NCBI RefSeq assembly: GCF_002995785.1
Contig: NZ_PVXO01000005.1
Location: 124,001 to 188,000, forward strand
Origin: Clostridium liquoris
Lineage (GTDB): Bacteria > Bacillota > Clostridia > Clostridiales > Clostridiaceae
Direction: 5' to 3'
Length of the DNA: 64,000 nucleotides
The number at the start of each line of letters is the position of its first letter. The first letter of the stretch is position 1. Under the pieces are notes generated by a model. It had not been told where the DNA came from. It saw only the letters and a program-made list of their open reading frames with translations, and made no database searches. Both the position numbers and the translations under genes were made by a program. Below, in pieces: positions 8,688 to 17,162 of the stretch.

Positions 8688-9121
8688 TGGGAATCAACAA
8701 ATTTAACCATGAAGGATACCATGACCCAACTCCCCATGAAGCACTAACCAACATAATGAAAAAGAAAAAGGCAGAGAAAAAATCTGCCTTTAAGCCGCTT
8801 GTATATATCTGTTCTCCCTATTCCGGTGATGTAGAAGGAAACGTTAAAAAGGCTCGTAGTTTTTGCAGGTTTGCCTTAGACCAAAACTGTATTCCGATTG
8901 CTCCCCATCTTATGTTTCCACAGTTTATGGATGATGAAAACCCAGAGGAACGAGAGCTTGCCATATTTATGGACATCGTGCTTATGGGCAAATGCTCCGA
9001 GGTGTGGGTGCTGGGCAATACCATCTCAAGCGGTATGGCGAGGGAAATTGAAGTAGCCAAGAAACGCAGACAAATGGTCAGGTATTTTAGTCCGGAGCAT
9101 GAGGAGGTTGATAGCTTATGA
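8687..9121 (+). CDS. DUF4406 nucleoside deoxyribosyltransferase-like protein
   Basis: 144 residues. It contains PLVYICSPYSGDVEGNVKKA and VWVLGNTISSGMAREIEVAKK, the signature segments of DUF4406/DUF1937 proteins related to nucleoside 2-deoxyribosyltransferases. It may alter nucleotide pools or make a modified base, but the substrate is unknown. It starts at ATG 8687 overlapping the antirepressor stop (TAATG) and overlaps the next gene at ATGA, so it is coupled at both ends. Confidence 0.75.
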   Translation: MGINKFNHEGYHDPTPHEALTNIMKKKKAEKKSAFKPLVYICSPYSGDVEGNVKKARSFCRFALDQNCIPIAPHLMFPQFMDDENPEERELAIFMDIVLMGKCSEVWVLGNTISSGMAREIEVAKKRRQMVRYFSPEHEEVDSL

Positions 9122-11484
9122 AAATTGCAGTAGGCAATAGCCGGATGGATAGAAAATGGAAAAACAAAGATATATCCTGGGAGGATTTTTGTTCCCGTGT
9201 AAAGACAACCCAACGTACTACAGAAACGGTAGAAGAATATCGGAAATTAAAAAGAGGTCAACAAGATGATATCAAAGATGTGGGTGGTTTTGTTGGAGGG
9301 CATTTAAAAGGAGGAAGGCGAAAGAAGGGCAATGTTTTATGCCGTTCTTTGCTTACCCTTGATATGGATTACGGTAGACCGGACATCTGGGAACAAATCA
9401 GTATGCTTTTTGATTTCAAATGCTGTGTTTATTCCACCCATAAGCACACACCGGAAAATCCAAGACTTAGGCTAATAGTTCCTCTTGCTCGTGAAATCAG
9501 CGAAGAAGAATACGCAGCCGTTGGACGTATGGTGGCAAAAGAAATCGGCATAGATCTTTTCGATGATACGACTTATGAAGCCCATCGCCTTATGTATTGG
9601 CCATCCACTTCCTCTAATGGTGAATTCGTCTATGAAGAGCAGGATGGAGAATTGCTTGACCCTGATGTTTATCTTTCAAAATATCAAAACTGGCGGGATA
9701 CATCAACATGGCCAGTATCAAGCAGGCAGTCTGAAGTTATAAATCGCAGTCTTAAAGAGCAAGCAGACCCGCTTTTAAAGGAAGGTGTGGTAGGAACATT
9801 CTGTCGTGCCTACTCCGTTCGTGAAGCAATTGAGAAATTCTTAGGTGCAGTTTATGCACCTTCTACTATGGAAGGGCGATACGATTATATTCCAGCTGAT
9901 AGTAGTGCCGGTGTGATTATCTATGATGATAAATTCGCATACAGCCACCATGCTACAGACCCAGCAAGTGGATTACTCCTCAATGCTTTTGATCTCGTTC
10001 GTATTCATAAATTCGGTTCTTTAGATGATAAAGCTTCTACCACTACAGCTCCTGGTAAGATGCCATCTTTTGTGGCAATGTGCGAGTTTGCTATAAAAGA
10101 TGAAAGAGTAAAAGCTGAGTTTTCTAAGGAAAGACAGGCACAGGCTGAAGAGGAGTTTAGTGATGAGGATTGGCAGACAGCTTTGGAATTGGATAAGCAA
10201 GGCCGAATAAAAGACACTCTAGACAACATCGTTTTGATTATTCGTCATGACAAGGAATTACAGCATATAGCTTTTAATTGCCACCGTGATGGTATTGATG
10301 CCAAAGGTGGCCTGCCTTGGGAACAGATCAAGGCGGGTTGGAATGATTCAGATAATGCACTTCTTAAAGTGTATTTAAGCAGCAAATACGGAGTTTATTC
10401 ACCTACCAAGACCAAGGATGCTGTGTTAGCGGTAGCGGCTGAACGAGCCTACCATCCTGTTAAGGAGTATCTGGACTCCCTGCCAAAATGGGATGGAATT
10501 AGTCGAGTAGATAATCTATTAATTGATTATTTCGGTGCAACAGATAATTCCTATACAAAAGCAGTCATCCGCAAAACGATGGTTGCAGCGGTAGCCCGCA
10601 TTTATAGACCAGGCACAAAGTTTGATAGTGTCCTTATCTTAAACGGTCCTCAAGGTATCGGTAAGTCAACCTTCTTTGCAAAACTTGCTGGAGATTGGTT
10701 TTCAGATAGTTTGACCATTACGGACATGAAAGATAAATCTGGAGCTGAGAAACTTCAGGGATATTGGTTATTGGAACTGGGTGAGCTTGCTGGTATGCGT
10801 AAGACGGATGTGGAAATTGTGAAGTCTTTTATTTCGAGGGCAGATGATAAGTACCGGGCAAGTTATGGAGTCAATGTGGAAAGCCATCCCCGTCAATGTG
10901 TGATTGTAGGTTCAACAAATGCAGAAAGCGGGTTTCTTCGGGATATAACTGGCAATCGAAGATTCTGGCCAGTCCGTATTAGCGGTAATGGCAAAAAGAA
11001 AGCTTGGCAGATGACTAAAGAGGAAGTACAGCAGATTTGGGCAGAGACACTAGTGCTATATGAGAAGGGCGAAAAACTCTACCTTGAAGGTGATGATGCA
11101 TCCATGGCAACTAGTGAGCAGGCAGATGCCATGGAAACAGATGAACGAGAAGGATTGGTTCGTACCTATCTGGATACTCTTTTGCCGGATGATTGGGACA
11201 GTATGTCTTTATACGAGCGTAGAAATTTCCTCGGCGGTAGCGAATTTGGCGGCGGCACCCGTGTTGGAACAGTAAAAAGAACCCTTGTCTGCAATATGGA
11301 GATTTGGTGTGAATGTTTTGGAAAAGATGCATCCTCAATGAGAACATCTGATTCTTATGCCATCGGTGCCATTATGAGAAAGATCAGTGGGTGGAACAAG
11401 TACACCGGGAACAAGAACGGAACAATCAATTTTCCTATCTATGGAAAGCAACGAGCTTATTCCCGAACCGAGGAACAAAGCTAG
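9118..11484 (+). CDS. VirE-family primase/helicase
   Basis: 788 residues. The N-terminal part (about 60-200) looks primase-like (LLTLDMDYGRPDIWE, YSTHKHTPENPRLRLIVPL). The C-terminal part is the virulence-associated E domain, an SF3-like ATPase, with Walker A GPQGIGKST (about 510-518), a Walker B-like YWLLELGELAG (about 549-559) and the SRADDKYRASYG and STNAESGFLRD regions. It probably unwinds and primes the phage origin for the family A polymerase. It overlaps DUF4406 by 4 nt. Length and order are normal for this prophage type. Confidence 0.9.
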   Translation: MKIAVGNSRMDRKWKNKDISWEDFCSRVKTTQRTTETVEEYRKLKRGQQDDIKDVGGFVGGHLKGGRRKKGNVLCRSLLTLDMDYGRPDIWEQISMLFDFKCCVYSTHKHTPENPRLRLIVPLAREISEEEYAAVGRMVAKEIGIDLFDDTTYEAHRLMYWPSTSSNGEFVYEEQDGELLDPDVYLSKYQNWRDTSTWPVSSRQSEVINRSLKEQADPLLKEGVVGTFCRAYSVREAIEKFLGAVYAPSTMEGRYDYIPADSSAGVIIYDDKFAYSHHATDPASGLLLNAFDLVRIHKFGSLDDKASTTTAPGKMPSFVAMCEFAIKDERVKAEFSKERQAQAEEEFSDEDWQTALELDKQGRIKDTLDNIVLIIRHDKELQHIAFNCHRDGIDAKGGLPWEQIKAGWNDSDNALLKVYLSSKYGVYSPTKTKDAVLAVAAERAYHPVKEYLDSLPKWDGISRVDNLLIDYFGATDNSYTKAVIRKTMVAAVARIYRPGTKFDSVLILNGPQGIGKSTFFAKLAGDWFSDSLTITDMKDKSGAEKLQGYWLLELGELAGMRKTDVEIVKSFISRADDKYRASYGVNVESHPRQCVIVGSTNAESGFLRDITGNRRFWPVRISGNGKKKAWQMTKEEVQQIWAETLVLYEKGEKLYLEGDDASMATSEQADAMETDEREGLVRTYLDTLLPDDWDSMSLYERRNFLGGSEFGGGTRVGTVKRTLVCNMEIWCECFGKDASSMRTSDSYAIGAIMRKISGWNKYTGNKNGTINFPIYGKQRAYSRTEEQS

Positions 11485-11703
11485 TTGTACCTTACCTTGT
11501 TCTCATGCTGGTTCTTTCCCCAAGGCTAGTAATCAAAAGGAAAATCTACGGTTCGGAACAAGTGGAACAAGAAGTATCCTATTTATTTATAAATAGTAAA
11601 AAAGAAGAAAGTGTAGCCTGTGCATACACGCATACGCGCGCGTATAGGAAAAATGGGTCAAAGTTGTTTTCTTGTTCCGAGCCTTTTTATATGGGAGGTA
11701 TTT
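11485..11703 (+). other. Spacer between helicase and VRR-NUC genes
   Basis: 219 nt without a confident gene. An overlapping frame (about 11391-11711, starting inside the helicase gene) encodes 106 residues of low-complexity, unrecognised sequence. The stretch is rich in GGAACAAG-type words and contains the alternating run ACGCATACGCGCGCG near 11628. No terminator or promoter was convincing. The VRR-NUC ribosome binding site GGGAGG lies at the end. Confidence 0.4.
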
Positions 11704-11985
11704 ATGCTTGAAAAGTATATCGAAAAGAAACTGGTGGCTGAGGTAAAAAAGATGGGTGGCATTGCAGCGAAGTTTGTTAGTCCGGGTTTAGATGGGATGC
11801 CAGACCGCCTAGTGCTTTTACCACTTGGAAAGATGGCATTTGTGGAATTAAAGGCTCCCAGAAAGAAACCTCGTCCACTACAGATTAGAAGAATAAAGCA
11901 ATTACAAAAGTTAGGCTTTACCTGCTATGTCATTGACGATGTAGAGCAGATTGGAGGGATACTCGATGAAATACAATCCTCATAA
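11704..11985 (+). CDS. VRR-NUC domain nuclease
   Basis: 93 residues, the usual length of stand-alone VRR-NUC proteins. It shows the PD-(D/E)XK core GLDGMPDRLVLLPLGKMAFVELK split as MPDRL and FVELKAP (residues about 29-55), with catalytic D, E and K visible. These enzymes cut branched or flap DNA. It starts at ATG 11704, 7 nt after GGGAGG, and overlaps the SNF2 helicase gene by 20 nt. That pairing is common in phages and suggests joint work on recombination intermediates. Confidence 0.9.
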   Translation: MLEKYIEKKLVAEVKKMGGIAAKFVSPGLDGMPDRLVLLPLGKMAFVELKAPRKKPRPLQIRRIKQLQKLGFTCYVIDDVEQIGGILDEIQSS

Positions 11986-13327
11986 ATATCAAACATATGC
12001 TACGAATTTCATACTCGAGCATCCCATAGCAGCGGTGTTTTTAGAGATGGGTCTTGGCAAAAGCGTAATTACTTTAACTGCTATATTTGATTTATGTCTT
12101 GATAGTTTTGAAATTGGAAAGGTTCTGGTCATTGCCCCACTAAGGGTAGCAAGGGATACTTGGCCAGATGAGATAAACAAATGGGAGCATTTAAAAGGAC
12201 TGGAGTATTCAGTGGCTATTGGAACAGAACAGGAGAGGTTAGCAGCTCTTAGGAAACCAGCAAGTGTCTATCTTATAAACAGAGAAAATGTTGACTGGTT
12301 AGTAAACAAAAGTGGCATTCCTTTTGATTATGACATGGTGGTAATTGATGAATTGTCATCTTTTAAGTCCTATGGAGCAAAAAGATTTAAGAGTTTACTA
12401 AAAGTCAGACCTAGGGCGAAACGTATCGTGGGTCTTACAGGTACTCCATCCAGTAACGGGTTAATGGATTTGTGGGCAGAGTTTCGTATTCTCGACATGG
12501 GTAAAAGACTCGGCAGATACATAACTCACTACCGCAATTCCTTCTTTACTCCAGATAAACGTAATCAGCAGATTGTATTTTCATATAAACCGTTACCTGG
12601 GGCAGAAGATGCCATATATCGGCTAATTTCAGATATTACCATTTCAATGAAATCGGTTGATTTTCTAAAAATGCCAGAATGCATGATCAATGAAGTGCCT
12701 GTGTATCTAAATGACAAAGAACAATCCGTATATGATCACTTTCGTGAAGAGATGGTTCTTGAATTTGCTGATGAAGAAATAGATGCCATGAATGCAGCAG
12801 TCCTTTCGGGCAAACTCCTTCAAATGGCAAACGGTGCTGTCTATGATGATGATAAAAATACTCATATTATTCATGACCGCAAGCTGGATGCTCTTGAAGA
12901 TTTAATCGAAGGTGCAAACGGCAAACCTGTTCTTATTGCATATTGGTATAATCACGATTTAGAGCGTATTAAAGCAAGATTTAATGTTAGAGAAATTAAA
13001 ACATCCAAGGATATCAAGGACTGGAACAACGGTGATATTTCTGTGGCGGTTATCCATCCTGCATCAGCAGGACACGGTCTCAATTTACAAAGTGGTGGTT
13101 CAACACTTATTTGGTTTGGTCTTACCTGGAGTCTAGAACTCTATCAGCAAACAAATGCAAGACTTTGGAGACAAGGACAAAATGAAACCGTGGTTATCCA
13201 TCACATTATTACTAAAGGCACGATTGATGAAGATGTGATGAGAGCCTTGAAACAAAAGGAAAAGACACAGTCCGATCTTATAAATGCTGTCAAAGCAAAT
13301 CTGGGGAAAGCGAGGGGTGTTGTATGA
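11966..13327 (+). CDS. SNF2-family DEAD/DEAH helicase
   Basis: 453 residues. It has Walker A EMGLGKS (about 26-32), the DEAH-type box VVIDELSSFK (about 125-134; DELS replaces DEAH), motif III-like LTGTPSSNG (about 155-163) and motif VI QTNARLWRQGQ (about 391-401). The family remodels or unwinds DNA-protein complexes. ATG 11966 is chosen because GGAGGG lies 7 nt upstream; the frame from 11951 includes that site as codons. It overlaps the VRR-NUC gene and the next small gene. Confidence 0.92.
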   Translation: MKYNPHKYQTYATNFILEHPIAAVFLEMGLGKSVITLTAIFDLCLDSFEIGKVLVIAPLRVARDTWPDEINKWEHLKGLEYSVAIGTEQERLAALRKPASVYLINRENVDWLVNKSGIPFDYDMVVIDELSSFKSYGAKRFKSLLKVRPRAKRIVGLTGTPSSNGLMDLWAEFRILDMGKRLGRYITHYRNSFFTPDKRNQQIVFSYKPLPGAEDAIYRLISDITISMKSVDFLKMPECMINEVPVYLNDKEQSVYDHFREEMVLEFADEEIDAMNAAVLSGKLLQMANGAVYDDDKNTHIIHDRKLDALEDLIEGANGKPVLIAYWYNHDLERIKARFNVREIKTSKDIKDWNNGDISVAVIHPASAGHGLNLQSGGSTLIWFGLTWSLELYQQTNARLWRQGQNETVVIHHIITKGTIDEDVMRALKQKEKTQSDLINAVKANLGKARGVV

Positions 13328-13545
13328 TGGATGCATTTGAAAAACTGGCAAATGCCATTATTCTACAGGCAGTCAAAGATTATCGTTTTGCTCTGAAAAG
13401 ACTAGCAAAATACCCTCGCAATGATTCTGCTAGATATACGAAATGTGAGATTGAGCGTTTCTTTCATTCCGGGTATTTCAATACCCTAACATCCCTCGAT
13501 CCTGAGATGCTAATTCAAAAGCTACATGAGGAGGTGGTGCGATGA
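13324..13545 (+). CDS. Small phage protein, unknown function
   Basis: 73 residues, helix-rich and basic (AVKDYRFALKRLAKYPRND, CEIERFFHSGYF). It starts at ATGATG overlapping the helicase stop and overlaps the next gene by 4 nt, so it belongs to the same coupled operon. Similar-sized proteins often precede DUF1492 regulators in clostridial prophages. I recognise no function. Confidence 0.6.
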   Translation: MMDAFEKLANAIILQAVKDYRFALKRLAKYPRNDSARYTKCEIERFFHSGYFNTLTSLDPEMLIQKLHEEVVR

Positions 13546-13952
13546 CGGCAAAGGAATTCTTGAAACAAGCTTATCGCTTAAATGAGCTGATTAATTCCGA
13601 TCTTGAGGAGTTGCAAAATCTAAGGGAACTCTCAAGAAGTGTTTCATCTCCTGTTCTTGAGGAAAAAGTCAGTAAAACAAAAAGTACTGATCCACCTTTT
13701 GAAAAATACGTGATTAGAATAGTAGATTTGGAGAAGCAGATACAACAAGAGGTGGAACGTTTAATAAAGCTTAAGTCAGATATTCGTGAAGCGATTAACC
13801 AGATGGAAAATGTGGATGAAAAGCTGCTTCTTCGCTACCGCTACATTAACTTTCTTAACTGGGAAGAAATCTGTGTCAACCTTAATGTTTCTATGAGAAC
13901 AGTGCATAGACTTCACTCATCAGCCTTGCAGCATTTAAAGGTTCCTAAATAA
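13542..13952 (+). CDS. DUF1492-type late transcription regulator
   Basis: 136 residues. A long coiled coil (about 1-90) is followed by a sigma region-4-like HTH (LRYRYINFLNWEEICVNLNV, SMRTVHRLHSSALQHL). This matches DUF1492/ArpU-like regulators, which sit just upstream of terminase genes and are thought to switch on late operons. Three phased TTGGCA repeats begin 4 nt after its stop, and a -10 box follows them, which supports that role. Confidence 0.8.
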   Translation: MTAKEFLKQAYRLNELINSDLEELQNLRELSRSVSSPVLEEKVSKTKSTDPPFEKYVIRIVDLEKQIQQEVERLIKLKSDIREAINQMENVDEKLLLRYRYINFLNWEEICVNLNVSMRTVHRLHSSALQHLKVPK

Positions 13953-13955
13953 AAG

Positions 13956-14020
13956 TTGGCACACTTTGGCACAGGTTGGCATACGATGACACTGTTTGTC
14001 CGTAGGGAAAGCTATATAAT
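13956..14020 (+). promoter_or_regulatory. Candidate late promoter with three phased iterons
   Basis: TTGGCA occurs at 13956, 13966 and 13976, exactly 10 bp apart, so all face the same side of the helix. A good -10 box TATAAT lies at 14015-14020, but the -35 position (about 13992, CTGTTT) is poor. That layout suggests a promoter needing an activator, plausibly the DUF1492 protein encoded just upstream. Target genes would be HNH, terminase and the structural operon. Confidence 0.55.
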
Positions 14021-14046
14021 GGTAGTATGGAATAATAGCAAACAGA

Positions 14047-14084
14047 AGCCTTCACGGGAGCATTTCTCCTGCGAGGGCTTTTTC
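14047..14084 (+). terminator. Hairpin with T-tract before the HNH gene
   Basis: AGCCTTCACGGGAG (14047-14060) pairs with CTCCTGCGAGGGCT (14066-14079) with few mismatches, followed by five T. It may end the early operon or attenuate the late transcript that starts just upstream. Confidence 0.6.
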
Positions 14085-14106
14085 TATGAGCAAAAGGAGG
14101 TGTAGT

Positions 14107-14466
14107 ATGCCAAGGAAACCTAAGCGTCCATGCTCTTATCCTGGTTGTCCAGAGCTGACTGACAGACGTTTTTGTGAAGAACATGCTAAAAAGGAAGCCG
14201 CACGGTATGAAAAGTATGACCGCGATCCAGCAACTCGTAAGCGATATGGTCGTGCATGGAAGAGAATACGTGACCGCTACATTGCGGCTCATCCTCTTTG
14301 CGAGGAGTGTAAACGACAAGGAAAGCTGACCCCAGCAACCGAGGTGCATCACATTCTTCCTCTAGCAAGAGGTGGAACCCATGATAGAAGCAATCTTATG
14401 TCCCTTTGTACTTCTTGCCACTCTGCCATCACTGCAAAAGATGGAGACCGTTGGGGAACCCGGTAG
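14107..14466 (+). CDS. HNH endonuclease of the packaging module
   Basis: 119 residues. It has zinc-binding cysteines (CSYPGCPELTDRRFC, CEECKRQG, CTSCH) and the HNH motif VHHILPLARGGTHDRSNLMSLC. HNH proteins next to small terminase genes are needed for genome cleavage and packaging in HK97-type phages. ATG 14107 is chosen over 14086 because AAAGGAGG lies just upstream of it. Confidence 0.92.
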   Translation: MPRKPKRPCSYPGCPELTDRRFCEEHAKKEAARYEKYDRDPATRKRYGRAWKRIRDRYIAAHPLCEECKRQGKLTPATEVHHILPLARGGTHDRSNLMSLCTSCHSAITAKDGDRWGTR

Positions 14467-14577
14467 GGGGAGTCAAATCTCCACAGCTTTTTAGATGTGC
14501 AACGGGCGTGGGGTAACGCGTGAAAATTCGCGGTTTCAAACAGGGTAATAGACCCATCAACGAAAAGAGGTGAGTGA
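14467..14577 (+). other. HNH-terS spacer, candidate cos region
   Basis: 111 nt without a gene. It contains a GGGGGAGTCAAATCTC segment, short GC-rich words (GGGCGTGGGGTAACGCG) and GTGAAAATTCGCGG. Phages with this gene order often cut at cos near the HNH and terS genes. The cut site itself cannot be read from sequence alone. Confidence 0.3.
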
Positions 14578-15129
14578 ATGGCCAAAGATGGAACAAATCG
14601 TGGCGGTGCCCGTATAGGCTCTGGTCAAAAAAAGAAACCGCTTGCTGATAAAATTGCACAGGGAAATCCAGGTAAGAGAAAGCTAGAAATCATTGACTTC
14701 CAAAATACCGCTGATTTAAAGGGGCAGGAAATGCCAAAGCCAAGGGCCATGCTCTCAGCGGTGCAAAAGGACGGGAAAACCCTAGTAGCCAGCGAGATTT
14801 ATGAAATTACTTGGAAATGGCTTGAGGAGCGAGGCTGTGCCCATTTGGTGCTCCCACAGCTTCTAGAACGATATGCCATGAGTGCGGCCAGATGGATACA
14901 GTGTGAGGAGGCGGTAACTGAGTTTGGCTTTCTTGCCAAGCATCCAACTACCGGCAATGCTATTCAAAGTCCTTATGTAGCTATGAGTCAGAACTTTATG
15001 AGTCAGACAAACAGATTGTGGATGGAGATTTATCAAATCGTTAAAGAGAATTGTGCTACAGAGTATTCTGGTTTAAACCCACAGGACGATGTGATGGAGC
15101 GACTGCTATCTGCCCGCAGAGGAAAATAA
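14578..15129 (+). CDS. Phage terminase small subunit, P27 family
   Basis: 183 residues. It opens MAKDGTNRGGARIGSGQKKKPL, the typical glycine- and basic-rich P27 start. NPGKRKLEI follows, then a helical core with SAARWIQCEEAVTEFG. It recognises the packaging site and recruits the large subunit. Unusually, the large terminase is not adjacent but 6.2 kb downstream (21323-22927), with an accessory block between. Confidence 0.9.
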   Translation: MAKDGTNRGGARIGSGQKKKPLADKIAQGNPGKRKLEIIDFQNTADLKGQEMPKPRAMLSAVQKDGKTLVASEIYEITWKWLEERGCAHLVLPQLLERYAMSAARWIQCEEAVTEFGFLAKHPTTGNAIQSPYVAMSQNFMSQTNRLWMEIYQIVKENCATEYSGLNPQDDVMERLLSARRGK

Positions 15130-15146
15130 AGATGAGGAGATATATA

Positions 15147-16325
15147 ATGAGTAAAAGATATTTAACAGCTGAAAGTGTATGTGCTGGACATCCTGATAAA
15201 CTATGCGACATCATAGCAGATAGCATTTTAGAAGCATGTTTACGTAAAGACAAAGCATCACGTGTCGCTTGTGAGGTAATGGCAACCAAAGGGAAAATTA
15301 TCGTGGCGGGCGAAATCTCCTGCAGCGAGAAAATAGACATCCGATACATTGTTAGGAATGTCCTTAAAGAGATTGGATACAACCCTCTTAAATTCTTGAT
15401 TTATGTATTTGTACACAAACAAAGTGTAGATATTGCAACTGGCGTGGATACTGCACTGGAAGTAAGAAATGGAATAAATGAACAGTATGGTTCGATAGGT
15501 GCTGGAGACCAAGGAACTGTGTATGGCTATGCTACAAAGGAAACGGGAGAAATGCTTCCCCTACCCCTTGTACTATCTCACAGGATTGTAAAGAGACTGG
15601 ATGATTGCCGAAAAGGGAAACTGATAAAAGGTATACACCCAGATGGTAAAGCACAGGTGACGGTGGAATATGAAGGGGACACTCCAGTGCGAATAAAGAC
15701 TATTGTGATATCGGTACAGCATGAAAAGAATAAAACACAGGAAGAACTAAAGACAGATATCCTTAACAATGTCCTATGGCAGTGCTTTGAGGACGTCCCA
15801 TTTGATGATGAAACAGAAATTCTCATTAACCCCTCTGGTAGATTTGTCGAAGGTGGTCCCGCTGCCGATACAGGCTTAACTGGTAGAAAAATTATGGTTG
15901 ATACCTATGGAGGACTTGCATCCCATGGAGGTGGCGCACTTAGTGGTAAAGACCCCACCAAAGTTGATCGAAGCGGTGCCTATATGGCTCGGTACATTGC
16001 TAAACATATCGTATGGTGTGGTTTTGCTGAGAAATGTGAAGTCAGTATTTCCTATGCCATTGGTAAGGCAAATCCTGTGGCTTTTTCAATAAATACATTT
16101 GGTACAGGAACTGTTTCAGATGAAGTTTTAACCCTAGCAACTCAAGAGGTTTTCAACCTAAGGCCTGCAGCAATTATTGAAAAGCTTAGACTTAGAAACA
16201 TTCACTACTCTGATACAGCAGTTTATGGACATTTTAATAGTTGTCTTTTCCCTTGGGAGGATGTTGATAGATACAATGAATTAAAAGCAGCGGTGGAAAA
16301 ATATGTAGATAGGGAATATGTATAA
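15147..16325 (+). CDS. metK: S-adenosylmethionine synthetase, phage-borne
   Basis: 392 residues, full length. It makes SAM from methionine and ATP. Signature regions are present: ESVCAGHPDKLCDIIADS at the N-terminus, GAGDQGTVYGYA (about 116-127), the P-loop-like GGAADTG-type stretch GGPAADTGLTGRKIMVDTYG and GGGALSGKDPTKVDRSGAY. ATG 15147 follows GAGGAGA. It lies between terminase genes and one gene before a DNA methyltransferase, so it may supply SAM for methylating phage DNA. That link is inferred. Confidence 0.93.
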   Translation: MSKRYLTAESVCAGHPDKLCDIIADSILEACLRKDKASRVACEVMATKGKIIVAGEISCSEKIDIRYIVRNVLKEIGYNPLKFLIYVFVHKQSVDIATGVDTALEVRNGINEQYGSIGAGDQGTVYGYATKETGEMLPLPLVLSHRIVKRLDDCRKGKLIKGIHPDGKAQVTVEYEGDTPVRIKTIVISVQHEKNKTQEELKTDILNNVLWQCFEDVPFDDETEILINPSGRFVEGGPAADTGLTGRKIMVDTYGGLASHGGGALSGKDPTKVDRSGAYMARYIAKHIVWCGFAEKCEVSISYAIGKANPVAFSINTFGTGTVSDEVLTLATQEVFNLRPAAIIEKLRLRNIHYSDTAVYGHFNSCLFPWEDVDRYNELKAAVEKYVDREYV

Positions 16326-16385
16326 GTAGTTATCTGCTAGAAAAAAATGCTCCAGTCTTTTTATCTAGAAAGCACAGAATCAACT

Positions 16386-16475
16386 TTATCTAAATAACCA
16401 TAATTCATCATAATTTATCTAAATTTATCATTGACAAAAAATCAAAAATAACATATGATTAAATTAGATAAATTA
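16386..16475 (+). promoter_or_regulatory. Consensus promoter flanked by TTATCTAA operators
   Basis: The -35 box TTGACA (16431-16436), a 17-nt spacer and TATGAT (16454-16459) form a near-consensus promoter. TTATCTAA half-sites occur at 16386 and 16415 and the inverted TTAGATAA at 16464. The last two form a near-palindrome around the promoter (16411-16427 with 16460-16475). This suggests tight repression, independent of the late operon, of the gene at 16490. Confidence 0.75.
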
Positions 16476-16489
16476 AAGGAGGTATTACG

Positions 16490-17083
16490 ATGAATTATGA
16501 AAAAGTAATTCTTGAAATGCTTACACGGATAAAGGACCTGGAAGAAAAAGTAGATATGTTACAAGAATACCAGCAAGAGTTGCAAAACAAAGATGAGGGT
16601 GAAGATGATGTAACTAGCGGAGAAGAAAAAAAGGAAAGTGGAAGGAAACGAACCCGCAGAGAGATTATGGCAATTCTAGAAGAAAAGTATGGGTATAGTG
16701 TTCGAAAAGGAAATCGCTCTGAAGGAAGTGGTATTGTAGCAAGTAAGAATGGGAAATCATACAATATCAAGGTTTCATATAGTCGTTCATACACTGATAG
16801 CGATGAGGTAATTTGCTCTGGATGGCATACTGTATTTGATAAAGAAATAGATAATCCAGATTTCCCATATTTCATCTTTGTAGTTGAAGGCAAAGAGGGT
16901 GAATTCCATTACTTTATTTTTAAACGTGAAGACCTTATTAATGAATTTGACGATAAGGCTTATGATGCCAACAAAAAACTCCACTTCTATTTCCGAGTAA
17001 CAAAGGATGGTAAACCACTTGAGGTCAGAGAGACAGAAAAAGATATGACTGCCTATTATAACAACTGGGATATATTTAAATAG
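16490..17083 (+). CDS. Unknown phage protein with coiled coil and possible nuclease fold
   Basis: 197 residues. Residues 1-28 form a heptad coiled coil (ILEMLTRIKDLEEKVDMLQEY). An acidic, then basic linker follows (EGEDDVTSGEEKKESGRKR). The globular C-terminal half contains GIVASKNGKSYNIKVSYS and FPYFIFVVEG, FHYFIFKREDL, a strand pattern like restriction-type PD-(D/E)XK folds, but no clear catalytic set. It has its own strong promoter with operators and lies between metK and a DNA methyltransferase. A restriction, anti-restriction or moron role is possible; function is unknown. Confidence 0.55.
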   Translation: MNYEKVILEMLTRIKDLEEKVDMLQEYQQELQNKDEGEDDVTSGEEKKESGRKRTRREIMAILEEKYGYSVRKGNRSEGSGIVASKNGKSYNIKVSYSRSYTDSDEVICSGWHTVFDKEIDNPDFPYFIFVVEGKEGEFHYFIFKREDLINEFDDKAYDANKKLHFYFRVTKDGKPLEVRETEKDMTAYYNNWDIFK

Positions 17084-17116
17084 TAAAAGCAAAACTTAAA
17101 GATTCATCAATCAATA

Positions 17117-17147
17117 ACACGCTTCTATTAAATGAGGCGTGTTTTTA
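17117..17147 (+). terminator. Terminator after the 16490 gene
   Basis: Stem ACACGC/GCGTGT (17117-17122 with 17137-17142), extended by weaker pairs, then a run of T. It makes the 16490-17083 gene a single-gene unit. Confidence 0.7.
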
Positions 17148-17162
17148 TTTTGGGAGGTTAGC

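Noticed and set aside
11391-11711. Plus-strand ORF overlapping the end of the VirE-type gene
   Set aside because: Composition is low-complexity, it has no clear start site, and it lies mostly in a known gene and its spacer.
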